A stretch of DNA of 64,000 bases, taken from assembly GCA_951799445.1 (NCBI GenBank), contig OX637291.1:11224501-11288500 (forward strand), given 5' to 3'. The translations under genes and the position numbers were made by a program. This document shows, one piece after another, positions 35,370 to 44,936 of the stretch. Position 1 is the first letter of the stretch. The number at the start of each line of letters is the position of its first letter. The notes below the pieces were generated by a model. It saw nothing but the letters and a program-made list of their open reading frames with translations. It searched no databases and was not told the origin of the DNA. The stretch is from Pseudisothecium myosuroides (taxonomy: Eukaryota; Streptophyta; Bryopsida; Hypnales; Lembophyllaceae).

Positions 35370-35917
35370 TTTAGCAATTTCATGTATCTACTGCGATGAT
35401 TTCTTGACTACGGGAATTTTTCCATTTGCAGAAATAGAATTTGGAAGGATTCCATAATTTTTGGAATTTTTTTTCTCAAAACATAATTATTCTGAATTCT
35501 TTAGTTGAAGATTATATTTGACCTATACTCGTCATATAGAACTTTCTATTTCCAACCATGGGCTGCAAACAAATTTGAATGAGGATTGGTTGCAATATTG
35601 AGAGATTGTAGCCAATCAACACATTTTTTTTTTTGATTGAAATTTAATGAAAAAATTAAAAATGTGTTGAGGTGTACTTGAAGTAGACTTCAAGCATACC
35701 TCAACATACTTTTTATTTATTATTTATTATTTTTATTCAAATTCAATGAGAACAATATTCTTGAAGTAAAAGCATTTTTCAAACTTCTTACAGCAACACT
35801 AACTTCTTGCATTTTTTTGATCAGCAACTCCAAAACAAACATAAACTCACAGTCTCTTATTATCCAATTTCTCTTGGTGTAGGCTTTTTCCTCTTCTTCC
35901 CAAATTTTAACGAATCT
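35370..35917. other. Short AT-rich gap before the retrotransposon
   Basis: Segments around 35440-35620 resemble 18590-18700 (tagaaggattcc...aaaatataattatt...ttgaagactctgtttgacctatt...tcatttaggtc), that is, the sequence next to the CACTA MITE, but without the MITE. Otherwise nothing is seen. Confidence 0.4.
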
Positions 35918-36171
35918 TGTTAAGATGAAGGCACAGGCTCTCAATATATCAAACAACACAAATGAGCAAGAGAATACATCTCCCCTGGTACGGGGAAGAT
36001 GATATTATATATTATCCCAATTAGGTGTCCAACACCTAATCTTGGGTGTGGATAAGGTGGAGAGCTTCAGATAACTAGTAGATCGCTCTATTTAATGATA
36101 GTTCACCGGGAGTACTGTCACCTGGAAGTAGTACTTATTATTCTAATTCTGAGTTAGCCACTACTTCAACA
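35918..36171 (-). repeat. Copia 3' LTR
   Basis: 254 bases, TG...CA ends. By eye it differs from the 5' LTR at about seven positions plus a 3-base indel, whereas the inner inverted LTR differs from the 5' LTR at only about two. Confidence 0.9.
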
Positions 36172-36264
36172 CTCCTCCTCAATCAATAGTTACCTCATTA
36201 AAAACTGATCTGTGATAAAAACCTAAGTTAGGAAAAATCCCACAGATAGAAAAAAGTGTAACTT

Positions 36265-37347
36265 CTACTGAGGAACTATCTCATGCAACAAACGCATGCC
36301 GACCTCTTGTACCAATCTCCTATGAGTATAGGCCGGAAGAGCTTTGGTCAACATGTTTGCAATGTTGTGTGCCGATTCTATCTTCTTGACTTCTATTTGT
36401 CCAGATTGAATGAGATCTTGGGTGAATCCAAATATCTGTGGAGAAATGTGTTTGGTGCGGTCAATTTTGATGAAGCCGGACGCCACTTGAGCTACACATG
36501 TAGCGTTGTCCTCAAAGATGATAGTTGGCTTGAAGTCTTGAGTAATTTCGCACTGCTCCATGATGATCTTGTTCATGTTCTTCAACCATATTGCTTCCCG
36601 GGTTGCCTCATGGAAAGCAATAAGTTCAGAGTGGTTCAAGGAAGTAGCAGTAACCGTCTGCTTCACTGACTTCCGTAAAATGGGAAAGTTATTCTTCAAA
36701 AATATATATCCAGATTGTAACTTTCCAGTACTCTCGTCAGATTTGAATCCTGCATCAGCATAACCTGTGATATCTAAGGTCCCTTCCTTGGTATAACACA
36801 GTCCCAAATCTTCTGTCCCCCGGAGATATTGGAACAAGTGTTTGACACCGTTCCAATGACGAGCTGCCGGTTTCTGGCTATGACGATCTAACACACTTGT
36901 AGCAAAAGAAATGTCAGGCTTGGTATATGTGGACAAGTAAAGGAGAGCTCCTATTGCTGCGAGGTACCGGGTTTTGTCAGGAAACTCCTCCTTCTCTTCT
37001 TCGCAAGGACAGTAGAGGTCATCCAGAGTTCGACTTTGTCCCAGCATGGGAGCGGAAAGAGGGCTAGCTTGGTCCATCTGAAATTTCTTGAGAAGCCTTT
37101 GGATATAGGCGGTTTGATGAAGAAAGATACTTCCATCTGGTAAGTGAGTCACCTCAAGGCCAAGGCAGAAAGAAGTCTGTCCTAACAACTTCATCTCAAA
37201 CTGAGTGGTTAGAAGACTCATAGCATGATTACAGATGGATGGGATGCCTACTAGATTGAGGTCATCTACATAGACAGCAATCACTACAAAGCCTGTGTTA
37301 TTCTTAAGTGTAACGATGCAAGGTAGGGATGGATCATTTTTGAACTT
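36265..37347 (-). pseudogene. Copia reverse transcriptase (C-terminal part) and RNase H
   Basis: The minus-strand frame (36265-37353) holds the catalytic YVDDL of reverse transcriptase, then GLEVTH, QTAYIQRLLKKF, the tether region and RNase H with GYADAGFKSD, SGYIF, LNHSELIAFHEATREAIWLK and the closing ANMLTKALP. It ends just before the polypurine tract. The N-terminal half of the reverse transcriptase lies on the far side of the MITE at 37348-37705, so the enzyme is split. Confidence 0.9.
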
Positions 37348-37705
37348 CATCACAAAGTTTAGACCCTACGATTTGGCAACAATTATCGTGTGGTTATTGT
37401 TGTTTCATGGGTTTGTACCATAATTGCACTGACTCAGTGTATTTTTGTGCACTAAATCACTGCGAAAACAATGAAAATCAATAGCGTACGGTTTATGTAC
37501 TTTAACTATATGATTGTTGTGCAGTTTTGACACAACAATCATATAGTTAAAGTACATAAACCGTACGCTATTGATATTCATTGTTTTTGCACTGATTCAG
37601 TGCGTAAAAATACATTGAGTCAGTGCGATTATGGTACGAATCCATGAAACAACAATAACCGCATGTAAAACTGTTGCCAAATCGTAGGGTCTAAACTTTG
37701 TGATG
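37348..37705. mobile_element. Fold-back MITE inserted in copia reverse transcriptase
   Basis: 358 bases that are almost entirely one inverted repeat with arms of about 175 bases. The ends read CATCACAAAGTTTAGACCCT inwards from both sides, and the centre is near 37526. On the coding strand the insert separates ...FLLHH from KFKNDPSLPC. The flanks suggest only a 2-base AA duplication, so the superfamily is uncertain. Confidence 0.8.
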
Positions 37706-38280
37706 TTGTGGTGGAGTAGGAAGTCCCGAAGGTGTTTGTACCACATTCTACCTGCTTGTTTAAGGCCGTAAAGAGCTTTCTGAATTTTCAGACCAGAATA
37801 GGATCCCGGATTGTCATCCGCTGGGGTCTTGTCAAGAAAATCAGGTGGTGGTCTGATATAGATGGTGGCATCTAGGGGACCATAGAGGTAGGCTGTAACA
37901 ATATCTAGCAAATGAGTTTCTAATCCAAGTTGAACAGCCATCGCGAGCAAATATCTAAATGTCGCGAAATCCATAACAGGAGAATATGTAAAGTCATAAT
38001 TAAGACCAGGGCATTGGGTAAAACCTTGGGCAACTAATCGGACTTTGTATCTAATAACATGTCCCTGAGCATTCCTCTTCTTAGTGAAGATTAGCTTAAA
38101 ACCAACGGATTTAGTAGAAAATTTTGTATCTAGGGGCCCAAAGACTTTGTGTTTTTTGAGAGATGAGTACTCAGCTTGTAAGGCATCAGACCATTGAGGC
38201 CAATCAGATTTGGATTTTGCTTCAGCTAGGGTGATTGGATCAGAGTCTGAGGTGAGAATCCGAATGATAAAGGTAATCAC
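37706..38280 (-). pseudogene. Copia reverse transcriptase, N-terminal part
   Basis: Minus-strand frame with the copia signatures VGFKLIFTKKRNAQGHVIRY, KVRLVAQGFTQCPGLNYDFT, SPVMDFATFRYLLAMAV, LDIVTAYLYGPLD and KALYGLKQAGRMWYKHLRDF. It is continuous in sense with 36265-37347 but cut by the MITE. Confidence 0.9.
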
Positions 38281-38493
38281 AGAGGTTGTTTCACTTGGGG
38301 TACAAGAAAACGACGGATCCGGGTGAGAATCGGGAGAAAGATCACTATGAAGACTAAGAGGATCAGGTTTTGTCTGTTTGGATGAAGATGCAAACTGAGC
38401 TGGTTTCCTCTTCTCAAGAAGAACACTAATTGATGGCTAGCCAACTCCGAGAAGTGGATTACGAGTAATCCTTGAAGTATTAGTGAAACCATC

Positions 38494-39154
38494 CTAGAGC
38501 TTTTCAGCTAGGGATTTCAAGTTAAGAAGTTTCTGTACTTCAGAGTCTACTAGGGCAGTTCTAGGGTCTGGATTAAGAATGAACGTTTCGGGTGACCAGA
38601 ATTCTAAAGCAGAATTGGATTTGGGGTTAGAGATCAGAGGAAAATGGATTTCTTCAAAATGGCAGTTTTGGAACCGGGCTCTATGTAGAGTTCCAGCGGA
38701 AGGGGAGATATAGCGAATGATACAAGGGGAATCAAATCCTATGTATATTCCTTCCTGCTGGTGGCTACCAATTGTTTTCCTCTGTGGTTCAGCTACGGGA
38801 ACCCATACTCTACATCCGAAAGTTCTAAAATGAGAAACGGTAGGAACCTGTCCCGAAAGTAACTCTAAAAGGGAATGATCATTAAGGACAGTAGGACGGA
38901 ATCTAAGGAGAGTAGCAGCATGAAGAACGGCATGTCCCCAGAACGTAGGGGGTAGATTTGCATGTAGCAAAAGCGACCGTGTAATTAGCTGAATTTTCTT
39001 AATGAATGCTTCAGCTAAGCCATTTTGGGAGTGTTCATATGAAACCGAATACGTCAAGGTAATCCCAAAGGCTACACAATAATCTTCAAAGTGCCGTGAC
39101 CGAAACTCCTGGGCATTATCCATCCTCAAAGTTTTCACAGGGTAGTCCGGATAA
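38494..39154 (-). pseudogene. Copia integrase core, 5'-truncated
   Basis: Reads PDYPVKTLRMDNAQEF, SVSYEHSQNGLAEAFIKK, LPPTFWGHAVLHAATLL, HFRTFGCRVWVP and GIYIGFDSP. The HHCC domain and the first part of the core are missing: at 39154/39155 the coding sequence meets the terminus of an inverted LTR. 38277-38492 is the linker to the reverse transcriptase. Confidence 0.85.
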
Positions 39155-39506
39155 TGAAGTAGTGGCTAACTCAGAATTAGAATAGTAAGTGCTACTTCCA
39201 GGTGACAGTACTCCCGGTGAACTGTCATTATTAAATAGAGCGATCTACTAGTTACCTGAAGCTCTCCACCTTATCCACACCCAAGATTAGGTGTTGGACA
39301 CCTAATTGGGATAATATGTAATATCATCTTCCCCGTACCAGGGGAAATGTATTCTCTTGCTCATTTGTGTTGTTTGATATATTGAGAACCTGTGCCTTCA
39401 TCTTAACACGTTATCAGCACGAGACTCTCTCTGATCTCTCAATTGTTTATTTTAGTTTTCATTCTCCCTTGTCTTTATAGCCTTCCCGCCCTAGTTTTCT
39501 CTATCG

Positions 39507-40883
39507 ATGGCGATGCCTGTAGCAAAACGTCCCAGGGAAGAAAAAGCACGTGTTCAACCGTTGCTTTTTGAGGCGTTGGAAGCTGACGGGAGCAATTACT
39601 TGGAGAGGAGCATCGACGCCAAACCTTATCTGTGTGCGGAGGGATTGGATGGTACCTTGACGAGAACAACGGGTGATTTGCTTGATTTGGAACCATCATC
39701 TTTCAAGTGGAAGGCACTTCTTGTTCTGAGGCGGCACTTAGACTTCTCCCTTTGACAATAGTACATTCAAGTTGATCATCCAGCCGAATTGTGGAAGCAA
39801 GTCGAGGCTAGATTTCACCATGAGAAGACAATTTTTCTTCCTCAAGCCCGCAATGATTGGATTCATTTGGGTGTCTTGGATTTTTCTGACCTTTTGGCGT
39901 TCAATGCAGAGCTGCACTGGATCACCGCCCAGCTGCGCTTATGTGGAGAGACAATTTCCGATAAGGAACTCATTGATAAGACTCTATCCACCTTCCCTCC
40001 TGCTTCTACTCTTTTAGCACAACAGTACCGCAATATGAAGTTTAGCACTCACTCTTAGTTGATGTCTTATCTTTTGCTTGCGGAAAAGCAATAGCAACTT
40101 CTTTTGAAGAATGCTAAATCCAAGCCTGCTAAGGAAGTACACATGGTGGAGATACCAACACGTAGGCCACAGAATATGAAGACGCAGCAGCAGTGGAAGC
40201 AACATCAGAAGCAACAGTCTTCCTCAAAACCTAGAGATAAGTCCAAAATCTCTGATAAACCTAACTCAACTGATTCAAAGTTTGATGTTAAGTCTCATGA
40301 TACCCGGACATGTCACAAGTGCGGTAGGGTTGGACACATTGCTAAGGACTGTAGAGCTTCCGATTACCTTTCAAAGATTTACAAGGAGCTGCAACAACTC
40401 AAGGCTGGGCAAAGAGAGGCCCATACCCTTGATGCTCCCTCGATTGATGAGACAGACTTAGAAAATTATATGGTGAACACGATACAGTTCGTAGATCAAC
40501 TTGATGTAGCTCTATTGGATAGTGCCACCACGCATACGATCTTACGGGATCAGAAGTATTTTGACTTCTCCAGCCTAGCCGATTCCTAGCAAGTTTGTGG
40601 CATTACCACCATTGCAGGAAAACGGGACATGATGTTCCGTGAGGGCCAGGCAACTCTGATTTTGCCTGGGGGGACCCCCCTCAAAATTGCGAAAGCAATG
40701 TATGCTCCGTCAGCCCCTCGGAGCCTGATCAGCTATCGGGACCTACGGGCAAACGGAGTCCACATTCTCACCGCGGTGAGGAATGGTGAAGAGGTTTTGG
40801 AACTCAGGCAAGGGCAAAGATTCCTTGCCACTGCACGTGCAGGAGCCAACGGCCTATATGCAATTCACATCAGCGGTAGCTGA
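39507..40883 (+). pseudogene. Copia gag-protease, inverted (plus-strand) copy
   Basis: Starts MAMPVAKRPREEKARVQPLL. It includes a UBN2/gag-like segment (ELWKQVEARFHHEKTIFL, FPPASTLLAQQYRNMKF), a CCHC zinc knuckle CHKCGRVGHIAKDC and the protease site LLDSATTHTIL (DSA rather than DSG), then SLISYRDLRANGVHILT. Stops fall after residues near 39753, 40056 and 40587, with a frame change near 39755-39790, so no full polyprotein can be made. The last bases belong to the spacer of the palindrome. Confidence 0.85.
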
Positions 40884-41022
40884 TCAGGCTCCGAGGGGCT
40901 GACGGAGCATACATTGCTTTCGCAATTTTGAGGGGGGTCCCCCCAGGCAAAATCAGAGTTGCCTGGCCCTCACGGAACATCATGTCCCGTTTTCCTGCAA
41001 TGGTGGTAATGCCACAAACTTG

Positions 41023-42105
41023 CTAGGAATCGGCTAGGCTGGAGAAGTCAAAATACTTCTGATCCCGCAAGATCGTATGCGTGGTGGCACTATCCAATAG
41101 AGCTACATCAAGTTGATCTACGAACTGTATCGTGTTCACCATATAATTTTCTAAGTCTGTCTCATCAATCGAGGGAGCATCAAGGGTATGGGCCTCTCTT
41201 TGCCCAGCCTTGAGTTGTTGCAGCTCCTTGTAAATCTTTGAAAGGTAATCGGAAGCTCTACAGTCCTTAGCAATGTGTCCAACCCTACCGCACTTGTGAC
41301 ATGTCCGGGTATCATGAGACTTAACATCAAACTTTGAATCAGTTGAGTTAGGTTTATCAGAGATTTTGGACTTATCTCTAGGTTTTGAGGAAGACTGTTG
41401 CTTCTGATGTTGCTTCCACTGCTGCTGCGTCTTCATATTCCGTGGCCTACGTGTTGGTATCTCCACCATGTGTACTTCCTTAGCAGGCTTGGATTTAGCA
41501 TTCTTCAAAAGAAGTTGCTATTGCTTTTCCGCAAGCAAAAGATAAGACATCAACTAAGAGTGAGTGCTAAACTTCATATTGCGGTACTGTTGTGCTAAAA
41601 GAGTAGAAGCAGGAGGGAAGGTGGATAGAGTCTTATCAATGAGTTCCTTATCGGAAATTGTCTCTCCACATAAGCGCAGCTGGGCGGTGATCCAGTGCAG
41701 CTCTGCATTGAACGCCAAAAGGTCAGAAAAATCCAAGACACCCAAATGAATCCAATCATTGCGGGCTTGAGGAAGAAAAATTGTCTTCTCATGGTGAAAT
41801 CTAGCCTCGACTTGCTTCCACAATTCGGCTGGATGATCAACTTGAATGTACTATTGTCAAAGGGAGAAGTCTAAGTGCCGCCTCAGAACAAGAAGTGCCT
41901 TCCACTTGAAAGATGATGGTTCCAAATCAAGCAAATCACCCGTTGTTCTCGTCAAGGTACCATCCAATCCCTCCGCACACAGATAAGGTTTGGCGTCGAT
42001 GCTCCTCTCCAAGTAATTGCTCCCGTCAGCTTCCAACGCCTCAAAAAGCAACGGTTGAACACGTGCTTTTTCTTCCCTGGGACGTTTTGCTACAGGCATC
42101 GCCAT
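41023..42105 (-). pseudogene. Copia gag-protease, original-orientation (minus-strand) copy
   Basis: Mirror image of the plus-strand copy, with the same segments (42105-41857, 41823-41554, 41508-41023) and the same stops and frame change. By eye the protein differs at one residue in the zinc-knuckle segment (RRPR versus RRPQ). Sharing the stops means the template was already defective when the duplication arose. Confidence 0.85.
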
Positions 42106-42460
42106 CGATAGAGAAAACTAGGGCGGGAAGGCTATAAAGACAAGGGAGAATGAAAACTAAAATAAACAATTGAGAGATCAGAGAGAGTCTCGTGCTGATA
42201 ACGTGTTAAGATGAAGGCACAGGTTCTCAATATATCAAACAACACAAATGAGCAAGAGAATACATTTCCCCTGGTACGGGGAAGATGATATTATATATTA
42301 TCCCAATTAGGTGTCCAACACCTAATCTTGGGTGTGGATAAGGTGGAGAGCTTCAGGTAACTAGTAGATCGCTCTATTTAATAATGACAGTTCACCGGGA
42401 GTACTGTCACCTGGAAGTAGCACTTACTATTCTAATCCTGAGTTAGCCACTACTTCAACA

Positions 42461-44936
42461 AATTTGACAACCTACGGTTGAAGTAACTTGAGTATGCCAA
42501 GTCAGTAAAGCATTTGATTTACTTTTTTGGCCGTGTTCTCAGGGCAGGGATGACTGGGGTGTCAACCCGGCCAGAAGGAGTCCTGGAGGTCCACAGCTCG
42601 GGCCACCCCCATTCCCAGTTTGGGAGGAATGGGTAGGGATGCTCTTAAACTGAAACTTAGAAAGTTGAGACGTAAGTTAGTGTGAAACGCCCCTGAATCC
42701 ATAGTCCTTGGGTGAGTGCTGAACCTCTGTTGCAGTCCCAATTTATGATCCCAAGTTGATTCAATTGACAAATGGAATCTTGCTTTTTTGATTGCTTCAC
42801 GTCACTAGTTCTTGAATGAGGCCACAGTAGCATCAATGAGTTACTTGGCTTGGCTATTTCCACCACAATTTCCAATCTCCTACAAGCAATAAGATACCAA
42901 ACACACAGCTCAAGTGGCTGGATTTGCACCGATCACACTAGATAGACCATGGACGGCGCCATCCTCAAAAGCAAACACTTGATCAGTAAACTTTAGCAGA
43001 CAGAAAACTTAATATGAAAGAGAGCGGACTTTCCGATAGTTTGGGCAAACTTTGAAAAAAAGACAATACAAGTTCTAGAATTCTGTGTGGAAGCGTGCAA
43101 TATTAAACGTCTGCAGCGTCGTTTGTGGGTTAACAATGAGCAAGGGGACGCAACACACCCTTGAAGATCCAAAATTACATGATGATATTCGTTTGTGTGA
43201 CCCAGACCTCGTCATCTTTTGGAAGAATATGCTTTCCTTAGATAGTGAGGTTTTCTTCATGGAGCCTCCTACAACCAATGAAGAATGTTTTGGACCTCGC
43301 TCCCATTCCGGATGAGGCCATCTTTTCTATTTGTGTACTTCCTGCATAAGTCTACGCCTACGGCTATGACGATTGGCTCAACCTTTTCATGTGTAATGGG
43401 CCCAAAGAACATCAGTAGAAGGTATGATAAGCTTACACACAGAACGGATTTCCTCACTTCTGAGGAAGAGTCTGAACCAGCCATCGCCGTCATTGCCGTC
43501 TACAGTTGACAGTTTGACGTCAGCTGCAGCCTGTTACGGAGTATTAATTTACGGTATCCATGAGGCAAATTCTAAACGCAAATTATCAGCATTTGTCGCA
43601 CAATCCTCATCCGAACAAAAATCCCAGTAGAAAAACATCACTGGTCCGAAAAAGATCCCTATCGTATCCAAAAGAACAGACAAGAAAAAACCAACTCGAA
43701 TTGCGTCTTTTCGGACAACAGTCCTACGGCTTCTGATGAAGTCAATCCCTGAGTAACTTAGTATGCTTTAGCTTTAGTACTGTAGACTAACGACGGGATT
43801 GACTACAATCACGCTTCTCGCGATCAGCTGTGTGGGAAGAATCAAATTTGCACCTGGTTGGCGCCGTTTCTCACGTACTCTCCCTTCTTATAACGCAATT
43901 TCTGATTGCTTGAAATTTTGGTCGGGTCCGAGGTTTTGGTGCGAGATTGAGGAAGGTCTGGGAGTTGCAGATGGAGAGGGTTTGATTAGGCTTGTGATTT
44001 GGTGGAGCTTTTTCTGTTGATTGCAGGAATTTTCACGCGCTTGGAAATTCTGTTTTAGAGAGTGTGTAAGTTTGCGAAATTGAGCTGTGAGGGGAATGGG
44101 TGCGGTGTAGTGTGAGAAAGCGCCAGGTTTGAGGTTTTGGTGAGTGATCGAGGAAGGGTTTGGGATTGGGATTGGGATTAGATTTGCAGGAGCGCACAGG
44201 GGTTTTATAATGATGCTGATTTTCGGTTTGGGGGCGGGTATTGGTATTTGAGAAATTTGGTTGCGGAGTGAGCGGATGAGATTGAGGAAGGATTGGGATC
44301 AGGCTTCTGATTTGCAGGAGTGCTATCTGTTGATTGCAGGAATTTTTAGGAGCCTGAAATTCGTTTTTCTGGAGAGGAGATTGGTATTTGAGAAATTTGG
44401 CTGTGAAGTGAGCGGGTTATGGCGTTCAAGTTGGGTCTTTGAACCTCAATGCAGTAGCGCAGGTACAGTGGTTTGGTTATGGCAATAAGCTGACCTCAAT
44501 TTTGGTCGAGCAGAGCTCATTGCAATCTCTGTTGTGGAGAATTCGCCCGATTTTCTTTGTATATATGGAAGCAATCGTAGCGGAATTTTTATGAATTCAA
44601 TTGAATGTGCTGAACCTGTTTGTTTGTCTTGAAATTCGAAAGAGCTTCGATTGACCACAATAGGTGGATTTCATGAATTTAGCCTCTAGTGAGGAGGTAC
44701 GTATCTGTTGCAATCGAGGTCTTCATCTGCATGCTTTGGTGTAGGGCGTGGGTGGACTGGTGTTTGGAAACAGCAATTATGGTCGAGATGAAGACGATGG
44801 GTAAGGGCCGCTCATTTCTCTTATCACGGCTACACAGCTTCAGAACAGGAGTGTAGCTCGTTTCACAGCTGTAGAACAAGAGTGTATCTAGATGCAAAGC
44901 TGCCTGAGTGTTAGCACAGCCACAATTTGGAGCAAA
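42461..44936. other. Intergenic region and probable leader of the GULLO-like gene
   Basis: 42461-43800 shows no gene I recognise; a short open stretch at 43085-43315 contains LCDPDLVIFWKNMLSLDSEV but matches nothing I know. From about 43900 to 44410 the sequence is made of imperfect repeats (gttgattgcaggaattt near 44018 and 44332; ggtatttgagaaatttggctg twice; gattgaggaagg three times). This G-rich stretch is probably leader or a leader intron of the downstream gene. Confidence 0.4.

Larger units (their letters stand above)
35918..42460 (-). mobile_element. Ty1/copia LTR retrotransposon with an inverted duplication of LTR-gag-protease
   Basis: Minus-oriented element, 6543 bases. Outer LTRs are 42204-42460 (5') and 35918-36171 (3'), both TGTTGAAG...TTAACA. 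A polypurine tract (GAGGAGGAG) abuts the 3' LTR and a primer-binding-like CGTTATCAGCACGAG follows the 5' LTR. Outer flanks are AATCT (35913-35917) and AATTT (42461-42465), a likely 5-base target duplication with one change. Integrase before reverse transcriptase-RNase H defines copia. Between protease and integrase sits a second LTR-gag-protease block in opposite orientation (39155-40877), so 39155-42460 is a palindrome. Internal stops and a MITE in the reverse transcriptase make it non-functional. Confidence 0.9.
39155..42460. repeat. 3.3-kb palindrome: two inverted LTR-gag-protease arms
   Basis: The left arm 39155-40734 reads on the plus strand; the right arm 40878-42460 is its reverse complement. 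The 143-base spacer (40735-40877) continues the left copy's protease region. Only about four differences were seen across 1.58 kb of arms, all A/G when written on one strand. Each arm has an LTR at its outer end (left 39155-39408, lacking its first three bases TGT; right 42204-42460). The central junction falls at AGCTGATCAG. Confidence 0.9.

Noticed and set aside
39155..42460. Palindrome as two separate, oppositely oriented copia insertions
   Set aside because: Only one pair of outer flanks shows a target duplication, no duplication was seen at 39155, and both copies stop at the same protease region; a single aberrant insertion is simpler.
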